Source: a bacterium
GTDB lineage: Bacteria > Actinomycetota > Acidimicrobiia > Spongiisociales > JAENVV01
Direction: 5' to 3'
Assembly (NCBI GenBank): GCA_024641305.1
Contig: JAHEDI010000027.1
Location: 8,355-46,799, forward strand
Length of the DNA: 38,445 bases
Part shown: positions 8,710 to 16,461 of the stretch, piece after piece
How the letters are laid out: each line of letters opens with the position of its first letter
Position numbering within the stretch: position 1 is the stretch's first letter
Position numbers and translations under genes: made by a program
The notes under the pieces: generated by a model
What the model was told of the DNA's origin: nothing
The model's input: only the letters and a program-made list of their open reading frames with translations
The model's database searches: none

Positions 8710-9422
8710 GCCCGCCTGAGTCGGTAACCAAGGCCGCGGACGGTTTCGATCGAATTGGAACCAAACGGGTCGTCGACTTTGCTCCGTAGCGCCCTAATGT
8801 GCACATCGATGACGTTCGACAACGGTTCTTCGGTGTCGTCATCGTGGAGTCGATGGGCGATCTGGGAGCGCGTCAACACGTTGCCCGTATTGACCATGAG
8901 CGTTTCGAGGATGCGTGCCTGCGTCGGCGTCAGATCGATCTCGATGTCTCCGCGTTTGGCTACGAGCCGGCTTGGCTCAAGCATGAGCGAACCCACTCGG
9001 ATTGGTGCCTCGGTTGGCCGATCCCAGCGCCGATGCAGTGCCCGGAGTCGAGCCCCGAGGACAGCTAACGGCACCGGCTTGACGACATAGTCATCGGCAC
9101 CCGAATCGAGGGCGGCGACGATCGCTGCGGCGTCGCCAAGCGAGGTGAGCATGAGAATAGGCAAGTCGACGCCCTGGGCCCGGAGAACCTGGGCAAGCTC
9201 GATGCCGCTGCGATCAGGGAGCGATACGTCCAGAATGATGGCATGGAGGCCGCTCATCATGGCTCGTCGGTAGCCTCCGGCGAAACTGTGAGCGACTTCG
9301 ACGTGATACCCGTCCTCGGTCAATCCTTGTTCTATGAGGCGGGCGAGGACGGTGTCATCCTCTACCAGTAGGACGTGGAACTCATTCGGTCGGCCGTGGA
9401 GAACGGAAACCGTGGCCCTCAT
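8706..9422 (-). CDS. OmpR/PhoB-family response regulator
   Basis: 238 residues. The receiver domain has the acidic pair in LLVEDD, the phospho-acceptor Asp in IILDVSLPDRSG, the switch Thr in LMLTSLGD and the Lys in DYVVKPVP. The C-terminal winged helix (about 145-235) contains LTPTQARILETL, VIDVHIRALRSKV and the closing VRGLGYRLR, as in OmpR/PhoB DNA-binding domains. No ATG or GTG lies closer to the receiver, so the start at 9422 with its slightly long 15-residue lead is kept; GAGG sits a few bases upstream. It is the partner of the histidine kinase downstream. The long 5' region contains a strong hairpin (9484-9513). Confidence 0.93.
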   Translation of the reverse strand: MRATVSVLHGRPNEFHVLLVEDDTVLARLIEQGLTEDGYHVEVAHSFAGGYRRAMMSGLHAIILDVSLPDRSGIELAQVLRAQGVDLPILMLTSLGDAAAIVAALDSGADDYVVKPVPLAVLGARLRALHRRWDRPTEAPIRVGSLMLEPSRLVAKRGDIEIDLTPTQARILETLMVNTGNVLTRSQIAHRLHDDDTEEPLSNVIDVHIRALRSKVDDPFGSNSIETVRGLGYRLRRA

Positions 9423-9483
9423 GCCTCAACCGCGTTCTCTCGTAATGCGCGTGCGACTACTGTCATTTTGCGGGCCTCCCTGC

Positions 9484-9513
9484 CCACGGTGGTGATGCTC
9501 TCACGCACCGTGG
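9484..9513. promoter_or_regulatory. Hairpin/inverted repeat upstream of the two-component operon
   Basis: CCACGGTG at 9484-9491 pairs perfectly with CACCGTGG at 9506-9513, and inside the loop GTGA (9492-9495) pairs with TCAC (9501-9504). It lies about 60 bases before the response-regulator start and about 90 bases past the DUF1801 stop. It could terminate transcription from the DUF1801 gene, act as an attenuator, or be an operator for the response regulator. No T-tract follows on the minus strand. Confidence 0.5.
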
Positions 9514-9601
9514 ACTAAAAATACCACGCAGAGCGTTCTTTGTACAGGAGAAAGAGGCCACGCAGTGCCAGTAGATCCTCGACAGAACTGTGAGCGACGT
9601 T

Positions 9602-10039
9602 CTATCTAAAGGACTTGACTATGGCGATAAACTCATCCATCGACATCGAGGCGACGGCTTCGCCTACCACTTCCAGTGGTAGGTCGTCGAGGCGCCGGAA
9701 TCGTACGCAGCTTTTCCCACAGTCGTAGCGCTTTCCCGTGGCCGCGTAGGCTGCTTCGAACCGTTCCCGGTGTGACTCAGAGACGTAGATGGCTGACAGA
9801 TAGAGGGCCATATGGTTCTTCTGGCTGGCCAAGGCGGCATACATGAGCGGTTGTTTGTTATAGGTATCGGGGTATGCGTCGAGTGGGACGACATAGGCGA
9901 TCATGCCGAACCCCATCGTTTCTACATACCCTCCGGGAAGGCGTCGAAGAATCTCGCTCCGGACCGTCTGGATAGCTTCCCGTCGGTCTGGTGCGAGCTC
10001 GGCGAGATATTGGGCGACGGTCTTGGCGTTCGATTTCAT
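9602..10039 (-). CDS. DUF1801 (YdhG-like) protein
   Basis: 145 residues, the usual size for stand-alone DUF1801 proteins. The sequence follows that family: SNAKTVAQYLAELAPDRR near the N-terminus, then GYVETMGFGMIAYVVPL, QPLMYAALASQKNHMALYL and CGKSCVRFRRLDDLP. B. subtilis YdhG (frataxin-like Fra) belongs to this superfamily and has been linked to iron delivery, but the role of this branch is not established. The start has no Shine-Dalgarno; a TAACCT hexamer 6 bases upstream suggests a leaderless transcript. Confidence 0.85.
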   Translation of the reverse strand: MKSNAKTVAQYLAELAPDRREAIQTVRSEILRRLPGGYVETMGFGMIAYVVPLDAYPDTYNKQPLMYAALASQKNHMALYLSAIYVSESHRERFEAAYAATGKRYDCGKSCVRFRRLDDLPLEVVGEAVASMSMDEFIAIVKSFR

Positions 10040-10045
10040 GGTCGA

Positions 10046-10051
10046 AGGTTA
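10046..10051 (-). promoter_or_regulatory. -10-like TAACCT for the DUF1801 gene, overlapping the MFS stop codon
   Basis: On the minus strand TAACCT ends 6 bases before the ATG at 10039. Its TAA is the stop codon of the MFS transporter gene. This spacing would place the transcription start at or next to the A of the ATG. No convincing -35 element is visible. Confidence 0.45.
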
Positions 10052-11209
10052 CGCGACCGGAACGCCCCGCGACCGAACGGTTGCAACCAAACCGGCTGCG
10101 ACGAGCAGGCTGAGACCGGTCACGTTCCAAGCGGCCTGATACGACCGATTCTCGATGAGCCAGCCAAACAGTGCCGGGCCGGCGCCAGCCCCCAGGAAGG
10201 TCCCTGCCTGGGTGATGGCGGTAGATCCGGCCGGGCGCCCTGCATTGGCCCGCACCACGCCGTACGTCAACAACCCTGGCCAAGCCCATCCCGTTGAGAA
10301 CGCTGCCAGGGTGATCGCCGCGAACCAGATCGAACGGCTCGTACCAAGAGCAAAGAAACAAGCTGCGCCAAGCACCGAAAGCCAGATCATGAACCCGAGA
10401 CCGCTCGCCCCGGTCCGGTCGGCCAGGTGCCCATACGCTGCCCTGGCGACGATTGTTGTGAGCGAGGCGACCGCCAGCAGGGTGCCGGCATCAGCTTCCG
10501 AAAAACCATATGCGATGGCCGCATCGACATGGAAGGTGCCCAGAATCCCGGCCGCCAGGGTGGCGAATCCACTCCCGATTCCCAGGATTGCCAGCCACCT
10601 TGACGTCATGGGCGGTCGTTGCTCAGCCGGTCGGCCGTCGATCGGGCGACCGGTATCGGTGGGAATCAGCCAGAACACCCCGACGGCGATCAAGGCTCCG
10701 AGTGCGTAAGCCCATTGCCATCCGAGCGTCAGAACTACGGCAGGGATGGCGATCCCGGCCAGGAAGCTGGCGGTGGGAATTCCGGCGTGTTTGATACCGA
10801 AGACGAGGCCGCGGCGATCCTCGGGGATGTGTCTCGCCAGGGCGAGATTGGCGGCTGGATTGGCCGCACCGTAGATCGCTGCAGCGACGGCCAGTACCAG
10901 TCCAAGCGTCCATATGTTGCGAACTGCCGTTGCCGCCACCAGGAGAAGGATTGATGCGGCGATCGCATTGAATTGCATCGTTCGGCGCCATCCAACGCGT
11001 TCCACCAGATTGCCGATCCTTGAGGACGAAACCGCCGCGGTAAGGAAGTAGATCGAGGTCAAGATGCCCAGTTTCTGCGGGCCATATCCGATATCGGGGC
11101 CGGCCTGGGCGATGGCAGCAGCCGTGATGAAGGCGGGGAGCGTCGAGACCGTTATCACCAGAACGGCGCTGGCAATGAGTCGCCAGTCGAGGTCGGATAC
11201 TGCTGTCAT
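10049..11209 (-). CDS. MFS transporter
   Basis: 386 residues with about 12 hydrophobic helices and the MFS loop motif after helix 2 (GNLVERVGWRRTM). A second-half counterpart is AYGHLADRTGASG. Gly/Pro/Ala-rich helices and the weakly conserved charged loops fit a CynX/NarK-like drug or small-molecule exporter, but the substrate cannot be read from sequence. The ATG at 11209 is chosen over the longer frame to 11278 because it gives a short polar N-terminus (MTAVSDLDW) before helix 1 and keeps the upstream region free for the divergent transglycosylase promoter. It is probably transcribed with the DUF1801 gene. Confidence 0.85.
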   Translation of the reverse strand: MTAVSDLDWRLIASAVLVITVSTLPAFITAAAIAQAGPDIGYGPQKLGILTSIYFLTAAVSSSRIGNLVERVGWRRTMQFNAIAASILLLVAATAVRNIWTLGLVLAVAAAIYGAANPAANLALARHIPEDRRGLVFGIKHAGIPTASFLAGIAIPAVVLTLGWQWAYALGALIAVGVFWLIPTDTGRPIDGRPAEQRPPMTSRWLAILGIGSGFATLAAGILGTFHVDAAIAYGFSEADAGTLLAVASLTTIVARAAYGHLADRTGASGLGFMIWLSVLGAACFFALGTSRSIWFAAITLAAFSTGWAWPGLLTYGVVRANAGRPAGSTAITQAGTFLGAGAGPALFGWLIENRSYQAAWNVTGLSLLVAAGLVATVRSRGVPVA

Positions 11210-11291
11210 GTCGCCAGTCTTGCGTGCGCCATGCCCGCATGCCGAATTCAACGGCCGAAGGTAGGTCCCCCAGATCAAGTTGTTCTGGCGG

Positions 11292-11297
11292 TAGCCT
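11292..11297 (+). promoter_or_regulatory. -10-like TAGCCT for the lytic transglycosylase gene
   Basis: TAGCCT followed by 7 bases and the GTG at 11305. This matches the spacing seen before many starts here and supports GTG 11305 as a leaderless start. Confidence 0.45.
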
Positions 11298-11304
11298 GCG
11301 CGGC

Positions 11305-12318
11305 GTGTCTCAATTCGGGGCCTTGAGGGCTCTCCTTATGGGTGTGCTTGTCACCGGGCTCCTGTTCGGTGGATTGGTGGCGCACGCTGAAACTGAACTC
11401 GAGAAGGCGGAGCGAGTGGCCGCCGAAACGCAGAGCGCCCGTCAGACGGCTGAAGGCGTGTACGTCCAGGATCAGGCGACGGCGACCAATCTTGAGCTCC
11501 GGCTAAGCGAAACGCTGACCACGTACCAACGGGTGAACGCAGATCTCGAATCGGTCGGGTTGGAGATCGCCGCACAACGATCCGACATGGACGTTATTCG
11601 CTCCGAGGTCATCAAGCTCGACCGCGAGTCGCAAGAGCGAGCGGTTGGTGCATACATCAGGAGTCTGGCGGCGCCGGGCAGCACGCTCTTCCTCAGTGGG
11701 TCATTTGAGTCGATGTCGGTCGCCAACGAAACCATCAAGCGTGCCTCGGATCTCGATGAGGGGCTGTTCGACGAGCTCGATACTCGCCGGGCAGACCTGG
11801 CGGAACACACAGTAAAGCTGCAGCTGGCACTCGATGAGTTGACCGCCCTCAACAATGAGTTGGCCGCGATGCGAATCGAACTCGATGGGCTCTTCGCTTT
11901 GGCGGATGAGCGAGTGGTCGAAGCGTTTCGTAATCTTGAAGCTGCTGATGCTGCCTACCGGGAGGCGCAAGCAACCCTTAAGCAAGAGCAAGCCAAGCAG
12001 AGGTGGACAGGCTCCGTTGAACAGTGGCGCTGGTTGGTTGAGAAGTACTTTCCGACCGACCGGGTTGATGAAGCGATGCGGGTTATGTCCTGCGAGTCGC
12101 GCGGCAACCCCAATGCGAAGAACAAGAATTCCAGTGCCACTGGCTTGTTCCAGTTTCTTGACGGCACCTGGGCGTGGATGAGCGTCCTGTCAGGATGGAA
12201 CGGCTACTCCCGGCTTGATCCAGAGGCCAACGTGGCGGTTGCTGCGTATCTCGTTGACTTCTCTATTCGTAGTGGTCATCCGGGCGGCGCCTGGGGTCAT
12301 TGGGAGTGCAAGCCCTAG
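11305..12318 (+). CDS. Secreted coiled-coil protein with C-terminal lytic-transglycosylase-like domain
   Basis: 337 residues from the GTG. A signal peptide (hydrophobic core MGVLVTGLLFGGLVAHA) is followed by ~210 residues of heptad-rich coiled coil (about 29-255), as in CwlO/PcsB-type peptidoglycan hydrolases. The last ~95 residues form a lysozyme-like fold with MSCESRGNPNAKN, whose Glu is the expected catalytic acid, and ATGLFQFLDGTW. It probably cleaves peptidoglycan, with the coiled coil providing regulation, possibly through an FtsEX-like partner that is not encoded nearby. GTG 11305 is supported by TAGCCT 7 bases upstream; ATG 11338 is the alternative and would shorten the signal peptide n-region. 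Confidence 0.85.
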   Translation: MSQFGALRALLMGVLVTGLLFGGLVAHAETELEKAERVAAETQSARQTAEGVYVQDQATATNLELRLSETLTTYQRVNADLESVGLEIAAQRSDMDVIRSEVIKLDRESQERAVGAYIRSLAAPGSTLFLSGSFESMSVANETIKRASDLDEGLFDELDTRRADLAEHTVKLQLALDELTALNNELAAMRIELDGLFALADERVVEAFRNLEAADAAYREAQATLKQEQAKQRWTGSVEQWRWLVEKYFPTDRVDEAMRVMSCESRGNPNAKNKNSSATGLFQFLDGTWAWMSVLSGWNGYSRLDPEANVAVAAYLVDFSIRSGHPGGAWGHWECKP

Positions 12319-12357
12319 CCGCGCCAACGCCAGTCTCGCAAGACAGCGAGCACGCCG

Positions 12358-12741
12358 TCATTCGTCGCCGAGGGCTGCCAATCGTGTGATCATTTCGTGT
12401 CGGAGAGCATTAATAGCGTTGGGTGGGCGGATGAGTACTTCGAGGTCGACGATCTTGTTGTTCTCGATTCTGATGAGGTCGACGCCTTTGAGGGTCAGGT
12501 CGCCGATACGTGCCGAGAACTCAAGCGCCCAATTCTCGCCGTCAATCCATTGTCGGCGGTATTCGAAGTCTTCAAAGATCTCCATCACGCTCGACAAGAT
12601 CAGCATGGTGACTGGCTTCCCGATCCGGGTTTTCCAATACGTTGGCGGTCGGAAGCTGACGTTGTCGTCGAGTAGATCGTCGAGATAGGCAATGTCTCTT
12701 TCGGCGACGAACCGGTGCCAGGCTGTGAGTGGATCGCTCAT
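12358..12741 (-). CDS. NTF2-like/SnoaL-type small protein
   Basis: 127 residues. The pattern AWHRFVAERDIAYLDDLLDDNVSFRPP (helix, helix, strand) followed by ENWALEFSARIGDLTLKGVDLIRIENNKIVDLEVLIRP fits the cone-shaped NTF2-like fold of nuclear transport factor 2/SnoaL proteins, which include isomerases, hydrolases and pure binding proteins. The substrate is unknown. It begins 10 bases after the RNA methyltransferase stop and is last in the propionyl-CoA synthetase operon, but a TAGGCT hexamer 7 bases before the ATG suggests it can also have its own leaderless promoter. Confidence 0.8.
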   Translation of the reverse strand: MSDPLTAWHRFVAERDIAYLDDLLDDNVSFRPPTYWKTRIGKPVTMLILSSVMEIFEDFEYRRQWIDGENWALEFSARIGDLTLKGVDLIRIENNKIVDLEVLIRPPNAINALRHEMITRLAALGDE

Positions 12742-12748
12742 GAGGCTC

Positions 12749-12754
12749 AGCCTA
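12749..12754 (-). promoter_or_regulatory. -10-like TAGGCT overlapping the RNA methyltransferase stop
   Basis: On the minus strand TAGGCT ends 7 bases before the ATG at 12741. Its first three bases are the TAG stop of the methyltransferase gene. Confidence 0.35.
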
Positions 12755-13486
12755 AACCACGGCTTGAGTGGCTTGATTGAGGCGCCACATGTAGAGACCG
12801 ATTCCGACTGAGGCTGCCAGGTTGATACTCGACACCCCGTCCCTCATGGGGAAGGCGATGAGGCGATCGGCGGCGGCCTTCGTCGCACCGGATAATCCTG
12901 TGCGCTCGCTCCCGAATGCCAGGATGGCGTCGGTAGGAGGGATGAATCCGCCTGCATCGTCGCCCTCGGGGTCGAACGCGATGATTGGTCGACCGGTGGT
13001 CGGCATCTCTGTGGCGTGAATGATCGGCAGGGCGAAATGGAGGCCGGTCGATCCCCGGAGGGCCGCCGGGTGCCACGGGTCGACGTCCCCAGTCACGATG
13101 AGCCCCGAGGCTCCACCTGCCGCCGCGATGCGAATGGTCGCCCCGATGTTGCCGAGGTGGCGTGGGCCGTCGAGGAATACGATTGGCGAGGTCTGTGCGA
13201 TCTCGTTGGTATCGATCGGTAGTGGCCGCCTGGCGACGGCCGCCAGGCCAGTCGGGTGTGGGTGGCGGAACAGGTCGGCAAAGGTCTCCGAGCCAACCGG
13301 ACGTGCCTGTTGGACGACCCTCATCATGTCGGGAGCGACGGCCGTCAGTTGATCGAGTACCCGTTCTTGATCGTGAATCACAGCAACGACCTCCGCTCCG
13401 AAACGGTGGGCGTGTTTCACCGCGTGGAAACCCTCAAGTATTACGAGTGATGGATCGACAGTTGCTTGCCGGAACCATTCGATCAT
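12752..13486 (-). CDS. SpoU/TrmH-family RNA 2'-O-methyltransferase
   Basis: 244 residues. The N-terminal ~90 residues form a substrate-binding-like domain (ILEGFHAVKHA resembles the SpoU substrate-binding fold), followed by a SPOUT knot domain with motif 1 (LDGPRHLGNIGATIRIAAAG), motif 2 (LAFGSERTGLS) and motif 3 (FPMRDGVSSINLAASVGIG). These are the SAM-binding and catalytic motifs of tRNA/rRNA ribose methyltransferases; the exact site is unknown. The ATG at 13486 is chosen over an upstream frame start at 13528 because it makes an ATGA overlap with the stop of the 83-residue gene before it. It lies in the propionyl-CoA synthetase operon. Confidence 0.9.
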   Translation of the reverse strand: MIEWFRQATVDPSLVILEGFHAVKHAHRFGAEVVAVIHDQERVLDQLTAVAPDMMRVVQQARPVGSETFADLFRHPHPTGLAAVARRPLPIDTNEIAQTSPIVFLDGPRHLGNIGATIRIAAAGGASGLIVTGDVDPWHPAALRGSTGLHFALPIIHATEMPTTGRPIIAFDPEGDDAGGFIPPTDAILAFGSERTGLSGATKAAADRLIAFPMRDGVSSINLAASVGIGLYMWRLNQATQAVV

Positions 13487-13734
13487 CTGGCGAGACGCAC
13501 GGAAGTGAGGTGTGCCTGCCGTACCCACATCGGGCGGGGCCGACGTTCGTCAACAACGAGGTAGAGCGTTCCGGCAGGCTCGTGGTGGGGGTTGTCATCT
13601 GCATCTGGCTGGATCCACCATCCCAGAGAGATGACATGGCCCTCGATCGGCCCGTGTCCGTCACCGGGATCTGCACTGGTGGTGACGACGAGATGTTGGG
13701 TGAGAGCCACCGCAAAATCGGCATGATGTTCCAT
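13483..13734 (-). CDS. Small conserved-looking protein of unknown function in the CoA-synthetase operon
   Basis: 83 residues. I recognise no family. It is histidine-rich at the start (MEHHADFAVALTQH) and has a central GDGHGPIEGHVISLGWW followed by TLYLVVDERRPRPMWVRQ. No signal peptide, membrane segment or cysteine is seen. Evidence that it is real is positional: its ATG lies 2 bases after the synthetase stop with GAAGG about 7 bases upstream, and its TGA overlaps the methyltransferase ATG (ATGA). A TTG at 13740 overlapping the synthetase stop is an alternative start adding two residues. Confidence 0.65.
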   Translation of the reverse strand: MEHHADFAVALTQHLVVTTSADPGDGHGPIEGHVISLGWWIQPDADDNPHHEPAGTLYLVVDERRPRPMWVRQAHLTSVRLAR

Positions 13735-13736
13735 CG

Positions 13737-15629
13737 TCAAACCTTCGGATATCCAATAGTGGAGAGCGCCTCACCTATCTCTTCGAGGATGACGGGATCG
13801 TCAATCGTGGCCGGGACCGACCACGATTGTGCCTCGGCGATCTTTTGCATGGTCGATCGTAGGATCTTCCCTGATCGGGTCTTCGGCAGCCGCGCAACGA
13901 CAGTGGCTTGCTTGAACGCGGCCACCGGGCCGATCCGCTCCCGGACCGCTGCGACCAACTCGGCAACGATTTCGGAATGGTCTCGATTTACGCCGCTCTT
14001 GAGAACTACGAACCCGATCGGGACCTGGCCCTTGAGGTCATCATCGACCCCGATCACCGCGCATTCGGCGACGTCGGGATGATCGGCCAGGATCTCCTCC
14101 ATCCCGCCCGTCGAGAGCCTGTGGCCCGCCACGTTGATGATGTCGTCGATGCGACTCATAATCGAGATATAACCGTCGGCGTCCTTGAACCCGGCGTCGC
14201 CGGTCAAGTAATAGCCTGGATATCGGGAGAGATACGAGGATTCATATCCGGCTTCGTTATTCCAAAGGGTTGGCAGGGTGCCGGGCGGCATGGGGAGTCG
14301 GATCACGACCGAGCCAATCTCGCCGGGCGGAACGATGGTGCCTTCATCGTCAACGACGTCCACCCGATAGCCCGGGATCGGAACACCGGCCGAACCTGGT
14401 TTGACACCTAAGAGTTCGATGCCGAGGGGATTTCCTGCCACGGCCCAGCCGGTCTCGGTTTGCCACCAATGGTCGAGTACCGGAACGCCGAGCTTTTCGG
14501 ATGCCCAGTTGAGGGTGTCGGGGTCGCAACGCTCGCCGGCCAGGAAGAGCGCTTTGAAACCTGAGAGGTCGTAGTTGGCTAGGTAGCTCCCGGTGGGATC
14601 GTCTCGTTTGATGGCCCGGAAAGCCGTTGGTGCGGTGAAAAGGACCTTGACGTTGTGCTCGGCAATTACCCGCCAGAAGGTCCCCGGATCGGGAGTCCCG
14701 ACCGGCTTGCCTTCAAATAGTACGGAGGTGCATCCGGCCAGGAGGGGACCGTAGACAATGTACGAGTGCCCGACCACCCAGCCGACGTCGGAAGCTGCCC
14801 AGAACGTATCCCCGGGTTCCACTCCGTACACGTTCCGCATTGACCAGTTGAGAGCGACCGCATGGCCACCGTTGTCGCGAACAACTCCCTTGGGAACTCC
14901 GGTCGTGCCCGACGTGTAAAGAATGTACAACGGGTCGGTCGCCATCACCGCCACACATTCGGTCGGCTCGGCCCCTTCGATCGCCTGCTCCCAGGTCACG
15001 TCGCGGCTCTCGATCAAGTTGGCTTCGAGCTCGGGCCGCTGCAGGATGATGCAGGCCTCAGGGCCGTGGGCCGATATGGCGATTGCTTCGTCAAGAAGAG
15101 GTTTGTACGCCACGGTTTTGCCTGGCTCCAATCCACACGAGGCCGCCACGATGACCGTTGGTTGAGCATCGTCGATGCGGGTTGCCAATTCTTTTGCAGC
15201 GAAGCCACCGAATACCACTGAGTGAACGGCCCCGATTCGAGCACATGCCAACATGGCAACGACGGCCTCGGGAACCATCGGCATATAGATGATGACCCGA
15301 TCGCCTTTTTCGACTCCCAGGTTTCTGAGGGCTCCGGCGAACAACGCGACTCTCTCGAGTAACTCGCCGTAGGTGATGCTCTGGACCTGTCCGGTCATTG
15401 GACTGTCATAGATGAGGGCGATTTGCTCCGCCCGCCCGCCGGCTACATGGCGATCGAGGGCGTTGTAGCAGGTGTTCATCACCCCGCCGCTAAACCAGCG
15501 GTAGAACGGGCGGCGCGTGTCATCTAGGACGAGTTCGTAAGGGATAAACCAGTCGATCCCCTCGGCAGCCTTTGCCCAGAATCGTGCTGGATCGAGCTGC
15601 GATGCTTCGTACGTCCTGGCGTAACTCAT
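13737..15629 (-). CDS. prpE: Propionyl-CoA synthetase-like acyl-CoA synthetase (PrpE/ACSS3 type)
   Basis: 630 residues, the usual family length. It activates short-chain carboxylates (propionate, possibly acetate) to acyl-CoA through an acyl-adenylate. Visible motifs: the N-terminal acetyl-CoA-synthetase domain (NTCYNALDRHVAGGRAEQ), the P-loop-like LYILYTSGTTGVPKG, WWQTETGW, YLTGDAGFKD, the hinge region IMSRIDDIINVAGHRLS and the catalytic, acetylatable lysine in KTRSGKILR. The FNTCYNALDRHV-like start and ASCGLEPG favour PrpE/ACSS3 over Acs, though substrate preference cannot be proven from sequence. It is first in a four-gene operon. AAGGAGG lies 13 bases before the ATG, an unusually long spacing. 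Confidence 0.9.
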   Translation of the reverse strand: MSYARTYEASQLDPARFWAKAAEGIDWFIPYELVLDDTRRPFYRWFSGGVMNTCYNALDRHVAGGRAEQIALIYDSPMTGQVQSITYGELLERVALFAGALRNLGVEKGDRVIIYMPMVPEAVVAMLACARIGAVHSVVFGGFAAKELATRIDDAQPTVIVAASCGLEPGKTVAYKPLLDEAIAISAHGPEACIILQRPELEANLIESRDVTWEQAIEGAEPTECVAVMATDPLYILYTSGTTGVPKGVVRDNGGHAVALNWSMRNVYGVEPGDTFWAASDVGWVVGHSYIVYGPLLAGCTSVLFEGKPVGTPDPGTFWRVIAEHNVKVLFTAPTAFRAIKRDDPTGSYLANYDLSGFKALFLAGERCDPDTLNWASEKLGVPVLDHWWQTETGWAVAGNPLGIELLGVKPGSAGVPIPGYRVDVVDDEGTIVPPGEIGSVVIRLPMPPGTLPTLWNNEAGYESSYLSRYPGYYLTGDAGFKDADGYISIMSRIDDIINVAGHRLSTGGMEEILADHPDVAECAVIGVDDDLKGQVPIGFVVLKSGVNRDHSEIVAELVAAVRERIGPVAAFKQATVVARLPKTRSGKILRSTMQKIAEAQSWSVPATIDDPVILEEIGEALSTIGYPKV

Positions 15630-15929
15630 GTCAGACGGTCATCCTCCTTGGACAACGGTACCGAGTCGGATGTCGATATGTCGCTCACAGGGCAGCGAAA
15701 ACCTTATGGACTGATCTGATCGGCAAACGGGTCGAGACTGTACCGCGGGTGTACCTCGATGCTCTTCAGTGAGAACCCTTCGCGACTGGTTGGTCAAGAT
15801 GTTCAGTCGGACTTATCGAACAGCGCAATTCGCCGAGGCTAAGCCGGTGCCCCTGGTTTTGCCGGGCCATTTGCTTCTTGTAATAGTGTAATATGGATTA
15901 CAATCGAAGGACCAAACGTAGGAGCGGTC
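15630..15929. other. 300-base divergent intergenic region
   Basis: It separates the prpE-like gene (minus) from the ribbon-helix-helix-like gene (plus). On the minus strand it holds a TACCGT hexamer at 15655-15660 as a candidate -10, AAGGAGG at 15643-15649 and a four-codon ATG ACC GTC TGA micro-frame at 15631-15642, ending one base before the real ATG. On the plus side it has an inverted repeat at 15878-15903. The middle (about 15665-15850) shows nothing I can name, and open frames there look like noise. Confidence 0.5.
15878..15903. promoter_or_regulatory. Inverted repeat TTGTAAT-N12-ATTACAA, candidate operator/promoter
   Basis: Perfect 7-base arms at 15878-15884 and 15897-15903. The spacer contains a third TGTAAT half-site in direct orientation (15887-15892). 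AT-rich TAATAT and TACAAT hexamers lie in the same stretch, about 25-40 bases before the ATG at 15930, which has GGAG as ribosome binding site. A site over the promoter of a gene with a DNA-binding-like domain suggests autoregulation; that is inference. Confidence 0.55.
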
Positions 15930-16418
15930 ATGGATGATGTAAAAGCTTGGTTTGTCGGACGGCTTCCGGAAGGTTGGTTTGAGGATTTTGCGGTCAGCGG
16001 TGACCGGGATGAGATTCTCGTAATGGGTACGTTGCCCGGCCCACCATCGGAAGGACTCGATGCGGATCACCTACGCGTCGCCGAGCGGAGCCGGATCGAG
16101 GGTTTTCGGGAAGATACCCGGCCACAGCGGATGAAGATCGCTGACGAAGCGCAGCGAAAGTTCGGACGGAAGGTCTCATGGGCGGCAAGTTGTGGTGAAT
16201 CCCGCGCGGTATTTACTCACCTGGCCGTTCCGGCCATGACGCGGCTCCGCCTCAAGGAACGAGCTCTACTCGACACTCTGATCGATGGTGGAGTGGCTAG
16301 AAGTCGGAGTGAAGCCCTCGCCTGGTGCGTGCAACTGGTTGGGCAGCACGAAGCCGATTGGTTGGCTGACCTGCGCGGAGCCCTCGCTAACGTCGAAGCG
16401 GTGCGGGACCGCAAATAG
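15930..16418 (+). CDS. Uncharacterised actinobacterial protein with a C-terminal ribbon-helix-helix-like segment
   Basis: 162 residues. The C-terminal part (about 103-140), MTRLRLKERALLDTLIDGG then ARSRSEALAWCVQLV, has the layout of a CopG/ParD ribbon-helix-helix domain: a short basic strand, a helix with LD-LI-G, and SRSEAL leading the second helix. The N-terminal ~100 residues (WFVGRLPEGWFEDF, DRDEILVMGTL, FREDTRPQRMKIADEA, FGRKVSWAASCG) I associate with unnamed actinobacterial proteins; no function is known to me. The start has GGAG at a good distance. The inverted repeat just upstream would suit autorepression. No toxin-like partner gene is adjacent. Confidence 0.75.
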   Translation: MDDVKAWFVGRLPEGWFEDFAVSGDRDEILVMGTLPGPPSEGLDADHLRVAERSRIEGFREDTRPQRMKIADEAQRKFGRKVSWAASCGESRAVFTHLAVPAMTRLRLKERALLDTLIDGGVARSRSEALAWCVQLVGQHEADWLADLRGALANVEAVRDRK

Positions 16419-16433
16419 CCACCACGCGGGCGA

Positions 16434-16461
16434 CGTCTGCAGAGACACGATTCTGCAGACG
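16434..16461 (+). terminator. Hairpin terminator candidate after the ribbon-helix-helix-like gene
   Basis: CGTCTGCAGA (16434-16443) and TCTGCAGACG (16452-16461) form a perfect 10-base stem with an 8-base loop, 15 bases after the stop codon. There is no T-tract, which is common in high-GC actinobacteria. The 16462-16650 stretch after it holds nothing recognisable. Confidence 0.6.

Noticed and set aside
15813-16070. 85-residue minus-strand frame between prpE and the ribbon-helix-helix-like gene
   Set aside because: It covers the promoter repeat and the start of the plus-strand gene; composition is not protein-like and there is no ribosome site.
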